A stretch of DNA of 64,000 bases, from assembly GCF_014205765.1 (NCBI RefSeq), contig NZ_JACIIZ010000022.1:29467-93466 (forward strand), written 5' to 3'. The position numbers and the translations under genes are program-made. The stretch is from Nitrospirillum iridis. GTDB lineage: Bacteria > Pseudomonadota > Alphaproteobacteria > Azospirillales > Azospirillaceae. The notes beneath the pieces are model-generated. The model was not told where the DNA came from, made no database searches, and worked only from the letters and a program-made list of their open reading frames with translations. Position 1 is the first letter of the stretch, and each line of letters starts with the position of its first letter. Shown in pieces: positions 42,842-51,832 of the stretch.

Positions 42842-43642
42842 ATGACCGCTGTCCCCGCCCTCACCCATCTGGACCTCGTCGCCCTGCTGGACGACATCGC
42901 GGCCCTGGCGGTTGAGGCGGGGTACGCCACATTGCCCTTTTACGAAGGCGACGACGGGGCGACATCCAAATCCGACGGCAGCCCGGTCACCTTGGCCGAC
43001 CACGCGGCCGAGGCCATCATCCTGCCCGGCCTGGCCCGCCTGACCCCGGACATCCCAGCCGTGTCGGAAGAGGCGGCGGAGCGGGGCGAGATCCCGGCCG
43101 TGGCCGCCCGCCTGCCCTTCTGGCTGGTGGACCCGCTGGACGGCACCAAGGAATTCATCAAGCGCAACGGCGAATTCACGGTGAACATCGCCCTGGTTGA
43201 CCAGGGCCAGCCGGTGCTGGGCGTGGTCTACGCGCCCGCCAGTGGGGAGCTGTTCGCCGGTTCCCTGGCGCCCAAGCCCCTGGCCTGGCGCCAGCGCACC
43301 GGCGGCGAACGCGAGACCATCTCCTGCCGGCCTCAGCCGCGCGCCGGCGTCACCGTCGTCTCCTCCCGGTCCCACGCCAATGACGCGGCGCTGGCCGCCT
43401 ACCTGAAGTCCTATTCGGTGGCCGAGACTCTGGCCTGCGGCAGCTCCGTCAAGTTCTGCCGCATCGCCGAGGGCGTGGCCGACCTTTACCCCCGTTTCGG
43501 GCCAACCTGCGAGTGGGACACGGCCGCCGGCCACGCCGTCCTGCTGGCCGCCGGCGGTGGCATGACCACCCCGGAAGGCGACCCCTTCCGCTATGGCAAA
43601 GCCGGCTTCCGCAACGGCCCCTTCATCGCCCACGGAAAGTGA
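42842..43642 (+). CDS. cysQ: 3'(2'),5'-bisphosphate nucleotidase CysQ
   Basis: A 266-residue member of the inositol monophosphatase-like superfamily. The metal-binding motif WLVDPLDGTKEFIKRNGEF (DPLDGTKEF is typical for CysQ) and the second motif CEWDTAAGHAVL are intact. In the family it converts 3'-phosphoadenosine 5'-phosphate to AMP, recycling the by-product of sulfate assimilation. The start is placed at ATG 42842 (MTAVPALTHLDL); a 26-residue longer frame is possible but has no homologous look. Confidence 0.92.
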   Translation: MTAVPALTHLDLVALLDDIAALAVEAGYATLPFYEGDDGATSKSDGSPVTLADHAAEAIILPGLARLTPDIPAVSEEAAERGEIPAVAARLPFWLVDPLDGTKEFIKRNGEFTVNIALVDQGQPVLGVVYAPASGELFAGSLAPKPLAWRQRTGGERETISCRPQPRAGVTVVSSRSHANDAALAAYLKSYSVAETLACGSSVKFCRIAEGVADLYPRFGPTCEWDTAAGHAVLLAAGGGMTTPEGDPFRYGKAGFRNGPFIAHGK

Positions 43643-43769
43643 GCCCTGGCCCGTGCCCACTCTGTCCTTTTGACTAAATCTTAGAGCTAATAGACCCTCT
43701 GGCGCCCCGATCGCAAACTACCCACATGTCTTTGATATGCAGGTGATTTGAGACGAGGGAGCCTTCGGC

Positions 43770-45086
43770 ATGCTCTTGGCCAGCCTGTTCCGGTCCTTGA
43801 TCAAGACCGGTCATATGACGCTGATCGACGCCCATGGCCGCCGTTACGAATTCGGCCGGCCCGATCCCAACGGCTTGCCCGGCGGGGTAAGCCCCGGCGG
43901 CGTCGCCGATGGTGGCCCGGCGGCCTACGGCCCCGTCACCGTACGGGTGACCGATCCCAGCCTGCACTGGCGGCTGGCGCTGGCCCCCCGGCTCTATGCC
44001 GGCGAGGCCTATATGGACGGCACCCTGGTGATGGAAGAGGGCAGCATCTACGATCTGCTGGCCCTGATCACCCGCAACAGCGGCTGGCAGCACATCAGCT
44101 GGACCGACCGCCTGGTCGGCCCCATCGAAACACTGACCCGCTATGCCCAGCAGTTCAACCCGGTGCACCGCTCCCGCGACAACGTCGCCCACCATTATGA
44201 TTTGTCGGGGAAACTCTATTCCCTGTTCCTGGACAGCGACCGGCAATATTCCTGCGCCTACTTCCCCACGCCGGAGACGACGCTGGAGGAGGCGCAGAGC
44301 CTGAAGAAGCGGCACATCGTCGCCAAGCTGCGCCTGGCCCCTGGCATGAAGGTGCTGGACATCGGCAGCGGCTGGGGCGGCATGGCGCTGGAGATCGCCC
44401 GCAGGGTGCCGGACACCCAAATCCTGGGCATCACCCTATCGCGGGAACAACTGGCCGTGGCCCGCCAGCGGGCGGAGGAGGAGGGACTGGCCAACCGCGT
44501 CCGGTTCGAGCTGGTGGACTACCGCCACCTGAAAGAGCGGGGCTATGCCGGGCATTTCGACCGCATCGTGTCGGTCGGCATGTTCGAGCATGTCGGCCTG
44601 CCCCACTACCCGGAATATTTCGCCGCCGTGCGCGACCTGATGACGCCGGAGGGCGTGGCGCTGTTGCATTCCATCGGCCGCCTGGACGGACCTGGGTCCA
44701 CCAATCCCTGGATCCGCAAGTACATCTTCCCGGGCGGCTACGTCCCCGCCCTGTCGGAGGTCCTGCCGGTGGTGGAGAAGGCGCGCATCGTCACCACCGA
44801 TATCGAAATCCTGCGCCTGCACTACGCGGAGACCCTGCGCGCCTGGCGTCATCGCTTCATGGCTAGGGCCGACGAGGCCGCGGCGCTTTACGATGAACGC
44901 TTCGTGCGCATGTGGGAATTCTACCTGGCGGGGTCGGAATGCGCCTTCCGCTACCAGGGGCACATGGTCTTCCAGATCCAGCTGTCGAACTCGCTCACCG
45001 CCGTGCCCCTCACGCGCGATTATATCCACAGGGCGGAAGAGGATATGGCCCACCGTGCCCACACCCCGGCGATGGTGGCGGAATAG
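43770..45086 (+). CDS. cfa: Cyclopropane-fatty-acyl-phospholipid synthase
   Basis: A 438-residue SAM-dependent enzyme. The N-terminal domain is followed by HYDLSGKLYSLFLDSD and QYSCAYF, then the SAM-binding motif VLDIGSGWGGMALEIA, and later the FEHVGLPHYPEYF segment typical of Cfa. It methylenates unsaturated acyl chains of membrane phospholipids. A GAGGGA ribosome site precedes the ATG. A GC-rich inverted repeat lies just after the stop. Confidence 0.94.
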   Translation: MLLASLFRSLIKTGHMTLIDAHGRRYEFGRPDPNGLPGGVSPGGVADGGPAAYGPVTVRVTDPSLHWRLALAPRLYAGEAYMDGTLVMEEGSIYDLLALITRNSGWQHISWTDRLVGPIETLTRYAQQFNPVHRSRDNVAHHYDLSGKLYSLFLDSDRQYSCAYFPTPETTLEEAQSLKKRHIVAKLRLAPGMKVLDIGSGWGGMALEIARRVPDTQILGITLSREQLAVARQRAEEEGLANRVRFELVDYRHLKERGYAGHFDRIVSVGMFEHVGLPHYPEYFAAVRDLMTPEGVALLHSIGRLDGPGSTNPWIRKYIFPGGYVPALSEVLPVVEKARIVTTDIEILRLHYAETLRAWRHRFMARADEAAALYDERFVRMWEFYLAGSECAFRYQGHMVFQIQLSNSLTAVPLTRDYIHRAEEDMAHRAHTPAMVAE

Positions 45087-45087
45087 A

Positions 45088-45134
45088 GGGGAATCAACGC
45101 ATAAGGCCCCGGATTCGGCCTTGCCGTTCCCCCC
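45088..45134 (+). terminator. Possible stem-loop after cfa
   Basis: AAGGCC (45103-45108) and GGCCTT (45117-45122) pair around an eight-base loop. Flanking GGGGAA and TTCCCC could extend the stem with bulges. There is no T-run, so an intrinsic terminator is only a possibility. Confidence 0.35.
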
Positions 45135-45145
45135 TGTCCCCATGA

Positions 45146-45163
45146 TTATCCCCCTGTGGATAA
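45146..45163 (-). promoter_or_regulatory. DnaA box upstream of dnaB
   Basis: The bases 45155-45163 (TGTGGATAA) are a perfect DnaA box, TTATCCACA, on the minus strand. An adjacent degenerate box TTATCCCCC (45146-45154) lies on the plus strand, immediately next to it. The pair is 73 bases upstream of the dnaB start, suggesting DnaA control of the helicase gene. Confidence 0.5.
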
Positions 45164-45235
45164 ATTCCATCCGCATGTTGCACTTGCCGGGACGACGCCC
45201 GCCCGCTATGTGATGCGGCCCGCGCTGCTACACTG

Positions 45236-46744
45236 ATGGCCATGGACACCAAGTTGACCGACACGGCCGCCGCCTCTGGCGGGCTGCCCTACCGTACGCC
45301 GCCCCATAACATGGAGGCGGAACAGGCGCTGCTGGGCGCGGCCCTGGTCAACAACAAGGCCCTGGAAAAGGTGGCCGAGTTCCTGCGCCCGGAGCATTTC
45401 TTCGACCCCGCCAACGGCCGGGTCTTCGCCGCCATCGCCAAGCTGGTGGAGCGGGGGCAGATCGCCAGCCCGCTGACGCTGAAGGCCTATTTCGAACAGG
45501 ACGCCGACCTGAAGGAAATCGGCGGCACGGAATATCTGGCACGTCTGGCGGCCAGCGTCGTCACCGTGACCAACGCCGAGGACTATGGCCGCATCATCCA
45601 CGACAGCTACCTGCGCCGGCAGCTGATCGACGTGGGCGAGGACATGGTCAACGCCGCCTACAAGCACGATCTGGACGTGGTCGCCACCGACCAGATCGAG
45701 GAGGCGGAAAAGAAGCTGTTCGATCTCGCCTCCAACGGCGACGCGCAGGGTGGCTTCGTCCCCTTCGAGCGCTCGCTGAAGGCGGCGATCGAAATGGCGG
45801 AGGCCGCCTACAAGCGCTCCAGCCATGTCACCGGCGTCACCACCGGCCTGCGCGACCTGGACGGCAAGCTGGGCGGCCTGCACCCCTCGGACCTCGTCAT
45901 CCTGGCGGGCCGGCCCTCCATGGGCAAGACGGCGCTGGCCACCAACATCGCCTTCAACGCCGCCCGGGCGCACATGAAGAGCAGCGGCAAGGAAGGCGCG
46001 CCCGTCGGCTTCTTCTCACTGGAAATGTCGGCCGAGCAGCTGGCCACCCGTATCCTGGCGGATGAAGCCGAGGTCAGCGGCGACAAGATCCGCCGCGGCG
46101 AAATCCACGGCAGCGACTTCCCCCGCTTCATCGAGGCCAGCAACTACATCTCCAAGGTGCCGTTCTTCGTCGACGACACCCCCGCCCTGTCCATCACCGC
46201 CGTGCGCACGCGCGCCCGCCGGCTGAAGCGCACCCACGGCCTGGGCATGATCGTCGTCGACTATCTGCAGTTGCTGCGCGGCGGCGGGATCAGCAGGACA
46301 GACAACCGCGTGCAGGAAATCTCGGAGATCACCCGGGGCCTGAAGGCCATCGCCAAGGAACTGGACCTGCCGGTGATCGCGCTGTCACAGCTGTCGCGTC
46401 AGGTGGAGAACCGGGAAGACAAGCGTCCCCAGCTGTCGGATCTGCGTGAGTCGGGCTCGATCGAGCAGGACGCCGACGTGGTCATGTTCGTCTACCGCGA
46501 GCAGTACTATCTGGAGCGCGCCGAGCCGGCGCGCCGTCCCGAAGAGGCGGAAGACAAGTTCAATGACCGCTACCAGCGCTGGCAGCAGCGGCTGGAAGAG
46601 GTGCACGACACCGCCGAGGCCATCATCGCCAAGCAGCGTCACGGCCCCGTGGGCACCGTGCGCCTGCATTTCCATGGCGAGTTCACCCGCTTCTCCGACC
46701 TCGACACCCACCATGCCCTCGCAGGCGCCGGTGACGATTACTGA
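45236..46744 (+). CDS. dnaB: Replicative DNA helicase DnaB
   Basis: A 502-residue hexameric helicase. The N-terminal helical domain begins with PPHNMEAEQALLGAALVNN. The RecA-like C-terminal domain has the Walker A motif GRPSMGKTALA, GLGMIVVDYLQLLRG as Walker B, and LSQLSRQVE with the SDLRESGSIEQDAD sensor segment. It unwinds the fork and recruits primase. ATG 45236 and ATG 45242 are both possible starts. alr follows after 19 bases, probably in one transcript. Confidence 0.97.
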   Translation: MAMDTKLTDTAAASGGLPYRTPPHNMEAEQALLGAALVNNKALEKVAEFLRPEHFFDPANGRVFAAIAKLVERGQIASPLTLKAYFEQDADLKEIGGTEYLARLAASVVTVTNAEDYGRIIHDSYLRRQLIDVGEDMVNAAYKHDLDVVATDQIEEAEKKLFDLASNGDAQGGFVPFERSLKAAIEMAEAAYKRSSHVTGVTTGLRDLDGKLGGLHPSDLVILAGRPSMGKTALATNIAFNAARAHMKSSGKEGAPVGFFSLEMSAEQLATRILADEAEVSGDKIRRGEIHGSDFPRFIEASNYISKVPFFVDDTPALSITAVRTRARRLKRTHGLGMIVVDYLQLLRGGGISRTDNRVQEISEITRGLKAIAKELDLPVIALSQLSRQVENREDKRPQLSDLRESGSIEQDADVVMFVYREQYYLERAEPARRPEEAEDKFNDRYQRWQQRLEEVHDTAEAIIAKQRHGPVGTVRLHFHGEFTRFSDLDTHHALAGAGDDY

Positions 46745-46763
46745 GGCTGTGGGGGTGTCACCC

Positions 46764-47906
46764 ATGGGGCTTTCGGAAACGGTGCCGACAGGAGGGGCGC
46801 CGGCGACGGCCGGCGCGGTCCTGGCCGTCGACCTGGATGCCGTCGTCGGCAATTGGCGCACCCTGCGCACGCATGCCCACCGCGCCGGCCCCACGGTGGA
46901 GTGCGGCGCGGTGGTCAAGGCCGACGGCTATGGCCTGGGGGCCGGGCCGGTGGCGCAGGCCCTGGCCCGGGCCGGATGCCGAACCTTCTTCGTCGCCGAC
47001 CTGGAAGAAGCGGCCAGCCTGCGCGCCACGCTGCCGGAGGATGTCCGCGTTCTGCTGCTGCACGGGCCGGCCATGGGCGCGGAACGGGAATTGGCGGCCC
47101 ACAATCTCACTCCGGTACTCAATACGCCGGACGACATCGCCCGCTGGCGCGCCACGGCCATGGCGCTGGGCCGCCCCCTGCCCGCGATGATCCACATCGA
47201 CACCGGTATGAACCGGCTGGGCCTGACGGCAAGCGACGCCGACCGACTGGCCGATGATCCCGCCCTGCTGACAGGCCTGGAGCTTCAGGGCTGGATGAGC
47301 CATCTGGCCAGCGCGGACGTGGCCGGCGACGGCATGGCGACCGAGCAGGACAGCCGCTTCCGCGCCCACCTGGCCCGCCTGCCCAGGGCCCCGGCCAGCC
47401 TGGCCGCCTCCTCCGGCATTTTCCGCGAGGACAGGCTGTTGCATAATCTGGTGCGGCCGGGCGCGGCGCTGTACGGCGTCAATCCAACGCCGGAAGCGCC
47501 CAACCCCATGGCGCCGGTGGTCCGTCTGCTGGGCCGGGTGCTGCAGGTGCGCGAGGTGCCGGCCGGTGCGGCCGTGGGCTATGGCGCGACATACCGCACA
47601 GCGGCGCCCGCGCGGCTGGCCACCATCGCCGTGGGGTATGCCGACGGCTATTTCCGGGCCCTGGGATCGTCCGGCCATGTCACCATCGCCGGCGCCCGCG
47701 CCCCGGTGGTAGGCCGAATTTCCATGGATCTCCTGACCGTGGACGCGACGCGGGTGCCGGCCCAGGCCCTGGTTCCCGGTGTCTTCGCCGAACTCATCGG
47801 GCCCGACCGGCCGCTGGATGACGTGGCCGCCGACGCGGGTACTATCGCTTATGAAATCTTAACGGGGCTTGGCCGGAGGTTTTGCCGCGTGTATCAGGGG
47901 GCGTGA
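46764..47906 (+). CDS. alr: Alanine racemase
   Basis: A 380-residue fold-type III PLP enzyme making D-alanine for peptidoglycan. The PLP lysine lies in CGAVVKADGYGLGAG and the second catalytic residue, Tyr, in AVGYGATYRT. HIDTGMNRLGL and VGRISMDLLTVD are other family signatures. I take ATG 46764 (MGLSETV); in-frame GTG codons at 46755 and 46749 are alternatives. The much longer frame that runs back into dnaB is not real. Confidence 0.95.
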   Translation: MGLSETVPTGGAPATAGAVLAVDLDAVVGNWRTLRTHAHRAGPTVECGAVVKADGYGLGAGPVAQALARAGCRTFFVADLEEAASLRATLPEDVRVLLLHGPAMGAERELAAHNLTPVLNTPDDIARWRATAMALGRPLPAMIHIDTGMNRLGLTASDADRLADDPALLTGLELQGWMSHLASADVAGDGMATEQDSRFRAHLARLPRAPASLAASSGIFREDRLLHNLVRPGAALYGVNPTPEAPNPMAPVVRLLGRVLQVREVPAGAAVGYGATYRTAAPARLATIAVGYADGYFRALGSSGHVTIAGARAPVVGRISMDLLTVDATRVPAQALVPGVFAELIGPDRPLDDVAADAGTIAYEILTGLGRRFCRVYQGA

Positions 47907-47986
47907 CCTTGCGCGACGCCCCCGAGGCGGTCGCGCGGGGGGCGCAGGCGGTATCTAGTCCTTTGAATGGCTGAGGAGCGGAGCGG

Positions 47987-48757
47987 ATGGGGTTCTTGAG
48001 CGGGATCGGCAGGGCCACCCTGGTGTTCCTGGCCGCCACGGGGCGGCTGGCCCTGTTTACGGCGCGCGCCCTGTCGCACTGCGTCCGTCCCCCCTTCTAT
48101 CCCCGCCTGCTGGTCCAGCAGATGCGGGAGATAGGCTACAACAGCCTTCCGGTGGTGGGCCTGACGGCGCTGTTCACCGGCATGGTGCTGGCGCTGCAGA
48201 GCTATACCGGGTTCGCCCGCTTCAACGCGTCCAGCGCCATCGCCACCGTGGTGGTCCTGTCCATCACCCGCGAGCTGGGGCCGGTCATGGCCGGCCTGAT
48301 GGTGGCGGGCCGCGTCGGCGCCGCCATGGCGGCCGAGATCGGCACCATGCGGGTGACGGAACAGGTGGACGCGCTCAGCACCCTGTCCACCAACCCTTAT
48401 AAATACCTGGTGGCGCCGCGCATCCTGGCCGGCACCCTGATGCTGCCCTGCCTGGTGCTGGTGGCCGACATCATCGGCGTCTTCGGCGGCTATGTCGTCA
48501 GCGTCTACCGCCTGGGCTTCAATCCCACAGCATATCTCAGCAGCACGGTGCAGTACCTGGAGACCATCGACGTGGTCTCCGGCCTGGTGAAGGCGGCGGC
48601 CTTCGGCTTCATCATCTCGCTGATGGGCTGCTACAACGGCTACCATTCCAAGGGTGGCGCCCAGGGCGTGGGTGCGGCCACCACGCACGCCGTCGTCTCC
48701 GCCTCCACCATGATCCTGATGATCAACTATCTGCTGACGGGGCTGTTCTTCTCATGA
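47987..48757 (+). CDS. mlaE: MlaE-type phospholipid ABC transporter permease
   Basis: A 256-residue inner-membrane permease of the MlaE family with several hydrophobic segments (for example VVGLTALFTGMVLALQSY and the GPVMAGLMVAGRVGAAMAAE region). It works with an MlaF ATPase and an MlaD/MCE substrate-binding protein to move phospholipids between the membranes. Its stop overlaps the next ATG (ATGA), so it is translationally coupled to mlaF. Confidence 0.93.
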   Translation: MGFLSGIGRATLVFLAATGRLALFTARALSHCVRPPFYPRLLVQQMREIGYNSLPVVGLTALFTGMVLALQSYTGFARFNASSAIATVVVLSITRELGPVMAGLMVAGRVGAAMAAEIGTMRVTEQVDALSTLSTNPYKYLVAPRILAGTLMLPCLVLVADIIGVFGGYVVSVYRLGFNPTAYLSSTVQYLETIDVVSGLVKAAAFGFIISLMGCYNGYHSKGGAQGVGAATTHAVVSASTMILMINYLLTGLFFS

Positions 48758-49533
48758 GCACCGCGACCCCCAAGATCGAACTGAGCGGCGTCAAGAAGGC
48801 CTTCGGTGCGAAGAAGGTGCTGGACGGCGTGGACCTCAGCGTCGCCAAGGGCGAATCCTTCGTCATCATCGGCGGCTCGGGCACGGGCAAGTCGGTGATG
48901 CTGAAGTCCATCCTGGGCCTGCTGCATCCCGACGCGGGCACCATCAAGGTGGATGGGGAGGATACGACCCGTATCGGCGGCCGCGCGCGGGAGCGGGTGA
49001 TGACCAAGTTCGGCATGCTGTTCCAGGGCGGCGCCCTGTTCGACAGCCTGCCCGTCTGGCAGAATGTCGCCTTCGGCCTGATCCAGGGCCAGGGGATGAA
49101 GCGATCCCAGGCGCGCGACATCGCCATCGAGAAGCTGGCCGCCGTGGGCCTGGGCGCCGACGTCGCCAACCTGTCACCGGCGGAGCTGTCGGGCGGCATG
49201 CAGAAGCGCGTGGGCCTGGCCCGCGCCATCGCCACCACGCCGGAAATCATCTTCTTCGACGAGCCGACGACGGGCCTGGACCCCATCATGGCCGACGTCA
49301 TCAACGACCTGATCGTGAAGTGCGTGCGCGACCTGGGCGCCACCGCCCTGACCATCACCCACGACATGGCCAGCGCCCGCAAGATCTCCGACCGCATCGG
49401 CATGCTGTACCAGGGCAAGCTGATCTGGCAGGGCCCCACCAGCAGTATCGACAACAGCGGCAACCCTTACGTCGACCAGTTCATCCATGGCCGGGCCGAA
49501 GGGCCGATCCAGATGCAGGTGAAGCTGGCCTGA
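48754..49533 (+). CDS. mlaF: MlaF-type phospholipid ABC transporter ATPase
   Basis: A 259-residue ABC ATPase. Walker A is GGSGTGKSVMLKSILGLL, the signature is LSGGMQKRVGLARAI, and Walker B is IIFFDEPTTGLDPI, followed by the His switch (TITHDMASA). Sequence style (MLFQGGALFDSLPVWQNVAF) is that of MlaF/Ttg2A. No mlaD or MCE gene follows; the next genes are on the opposite strand, so the substrate-binding partner must be encoded elsewhere. Confidence 0.94.
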   Translation: MSTATPKIELSGVKKAFGAKKVLDGVDLSVAKGESFVIIGGSGTGKSVMLKSILGLLHPDAGTIKVDGEDTTRIGGRARERVMTKFGMLFQGGALFDSLPVWQNVAFGLIQGQGMKRSQARDIAIEKLAAVGLGADVANLSPAELSGGMQKRVGLARAIATTPEIIFFDEPTTGLDPIMADVINDLIVKCVRDLGATALTITHDMASARKISDRIGMLYQGKLIWQGPTSSIDNSGNPYVDQFIHGRAEGPIQMQVKLA

Positions 49534-49573
49534 ACGCCGTCGGCCTTTAGCCGAGGACGATTCCAGGGGGCCC

Positions 49574-50020
49574 TCAGGCGGCAACCCGTCCCCAGCCGGC
49601 CACCGCCATTTCCGCTGGCATCCCGCCCTCCGCGTCCGGGCATCCGATCCGTTGCCCCGACGCCCAGGCATAGGCGGCGCGCATATCGGAAAAGGCCCGC
49701 AAATCGTGCCCGGGAATGAACAGGCGGGAGAGGTTCAAGAGGAAGCGCACGCCGGTATTGTGGCTGACCACCGCCGCCCGTCCACCAGGCCGGCCGCGCA
49801 TGGCCTTGGCCATGGCCACCCCCATGCGGCGGATGGCGTCCGGGCCGACGTTGCCCACGTGCAGGCGCAAATCCGTCACGCTGTTCCACGTCGCGATGTC
49901 CGAATTCATCGCCAAGGTTTCCTCAATGTAATCGGCGATGACGTCCCCGTTCACATCGTCCAGGATCAGAACACAGATCGTCCTGGATAAAGGAATTAAT
50001 TTATGATGTATTTTATACAT
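49574..50020 (-). CDS. Uncharacterised small protein, paralogue of the gene at 55642-56127
   Basis: A 148-residue soluble protein that I cannot assign to a named function. It shares an ordered set of motifs with the protein at 55642-56127: DLRLHVGNV, VVSHNTGVRFLLNLSRLFI, DLRAFSDMRAAYAWASG. The beta-alpha rhythm of the N-terminal half (CVLILDDVNGDVIADYI, then WNSVTDLR) recalls STAS/SpoIIAA-like folds, which is only an inference. It sits between mlaF (convergent) and the amidohydrolase gene. The 180 bases upstream are AT-rich and carry no gene I can support. Confidence 0.75.
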   Translation of the reverse strand: MYKIHHKLIPLSRTICVLILDDVNGDVIADYIEETLAMNSDIATWNSVTDLRLHVGNVGPDAIRRMGVAMAKAMRGRPGGRAAVVSHNTGVRFLLNLSRLFIPGHDLRAFSDMRAAYAWASGQRIGCPDAEGGMPAEMAVAGWGRVAA

Positions 50021-50200
50021 TTCCGCACTATCACCGCAAACGACGGTGACCGCAGGGATAACACGCTGAAAAATTCCGCGTCATGATCATTTCACTGATC
50101 ACAATTTCAAAAACCCGACAACTTTCCCGCCAATGAACCTCCGGGAAGGCGACCGGATACTCCCGCGCGCCTTATCCTCCAGCTTTCTCGTATCGCTTGT

Positions 50201-51589
50201 TCAATCAACATCCCCTGCTTCATCCGGACGGATGGGGGTATAATCCGTACGATTGTACCGCCGCCCGCGTTTCACGGTGTAGACGACGCTGCGCAGGTTG
50301 GCGATGTCCAGCGTGGGATCCTTGGACACGAACACCAGGTTGGCCAGCTTGCCGGCCGCCACCGTGCCCATCCGCGCCTCCAGGTCCAGGGCACGGGCGC
50401 CCATTTGCGTGCCCGCTTGGATGGCGGCCAGCGGCGTGAAGCCGGCATCACGCACCAACAGTTCCAATTCCTCATGCAGAGCCGGGAAGCCATCGCCTGC
50501 CGGGGTCTCCCCATCCGTCCCGGCCGATACCGGGACGCCGGCGTCATGGGCCTGGCGTGTGATGCGGGCCGCCAGCTCCGCCGGGCAATAGGAACCGGGC
50601 GGATTGGACTTGCCGGCCCATCGTTTGTCGCCCTCGGCATAGACACGCACGGTGGCGTCCAACACCGTGCCGTGCCGCCTCATCGCGTTGAACAGCTCGG
50701 CCATCAGGGGATCGGGATTGGCGATGCGGGCCGATTCCACCGGGGCCCGGTCGTGGTACTGGGTCGGCTTCTCCGGCAGTGCCTGGTAGGCCAGCAGGCA
50801 GGCATGGGACAACACATCGACCCCGGCCTCGATCTCCTCAGCCGGCGTGGCGGGGAAGACCATGGCGTGGGCCCAGACGCGAAAGCCCTGGGCGTGCGCC
50901 TCGGCCGTGATGGCGGCGACCAGCGCCGCCGGCAGATTGGCGTAGATCTTGATGGCGCTGGCACCGGTGCCGCGCGCCAGCGCCACCGCCACCTTCAAGT
51001 CGGTGGCGGGGGTGATGGCCTGCATCCACGGCACCTGGCCCGGCGTCGCGCCCCGGGCGGACGCCGCTGTGCGCGGATCCTTGAAGAAGCTCGGCCCGGC
51101 CATCAGCGCGGCATAGTAAACGTCCGGCGCCGGGATCTCCCCCAGCAGGGCGGACCGCGACAGGTCAGCCAGCGCCCTCGTGTCACCCGCCATGTCACGC
51201 TCCGCCGTCACCCCGCTGAACACGGCGCGGCGCAGCAAAGCCTCCTCCGCTTTGCGGTTGGGCACGGTCGCCAGGTGGACATGGGTGTCGATCAGGCCGG
51301 GCAGGACATACAGGCCGGCGGCGTCCACCACGGTGGCGGCCCTGGCCAGGTCGGCGGGCACCTGGGCCACTGGCGCCACCAGGGCGATGACCTGGCCCTT
51401 GGTGACCACCGCCATGCCGGGCCTGGGCGCCGCCCCCGTCCCGTCAACCAGGGTGGCGCCCTGATAGATCACCACCGGTTCGGGCGCCGTCTCCTGGGCC
51501 CTGACCCGCTCACCCGTCCAGAGGACCAGGAGGGATGGCAGCATCAGGGCACAACGACGCAGGATGGTGAGGGGCATCACGGAACACAT
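50201..51589 (-). CDS. Secreted metal-dependent amidohydrolase
   Basis: A 462-residue amidohydrolase-superfamily protein with an N-terminal signal peptide (LTILRRCALMLPSLLVLW, cleavage probably after VRAQ). Metal-site motifs are DTHVHLA (HxH), a Lys in AIKIYANLP, His residues in RVWAHAMVF and VLSHACLLA, and Asp in SAGTDGE. The C-terminus returns to the small beta domain (GTVAAGKLANLVFVSKDP). It resembles the imidazolonepropionase/prolidase-like group, whose members cleave cyclic or peptide amides; the substrate is not predictable. It stands alone, separated from radA by 243 bases that would hold both promoters. Confidence 0.85.
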   Translation of the reverse strand: MCSVMPLTILRRCALMLPSLLVLWTGERVRAQETAPEPVVIYQGATLVDGTGAAPRPGMAVVTKGQVIALVAPVAQVPADLARAATVVDAAGLYVLPGLIDTHVHLATVPNRKAEEALLRRAVFSGVTAERDMAGDTRALADLSRSALLGEIPAPDVYYAALMAGPSFFKDPRTAASARGATPGQVPWMQAITPATDLKVAVALARGTGASAIKIYANLPAALVAAITAEAHAQGFRVWAHAMVFPATPAEEIEAGVDVLSHACLLAYQALPEKPTQYHDRAPVESARIANPDPLMAELFNAMRRHGTVLDATVRVYAEGDKRWAGKSNPPGSYCPAELAARITRQAHDAGVPVSAGTDGETPAGDGFPALHEELELLVRDAGFTPLAAIQAGTQMGARALDLEARMGTVAAGKLANLVFVSKDPTLDIANLRSVVYTVKRGRRYNRTDYTPIRPDEAGDVD

Positions 51590-51832
51590 CCAGGAAAATC
51601 AGATCAGCGAAAACTGTGGGTGCCAGCCCGCCCGCTGTCAATTCGGCGCCGCCGGCGCTGCCCCTCAATTCCATTTCCACGGCAAACCACCCCCAACACC
51701 ATTCTGTCGTGCCCCCCTTGCACTTCGGCCCCTAAATCTAGTGGCTGTATAACCGGCGCCGGGGTGGCGGTCGGGTCACCCAAGCTGTTATGATGCGCCC
51801 TCGCTAAACATCCCGTCAGGAAGCCCCTCCCC

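Noticed and set aside
45100..45235. Replication origin suggested by DnaA boxes before dnaB
   Set aside because: One perfect and one poor box are too few. There is no AT-rich unwinding region and no dnaA, dnaN or hemE neighbour.
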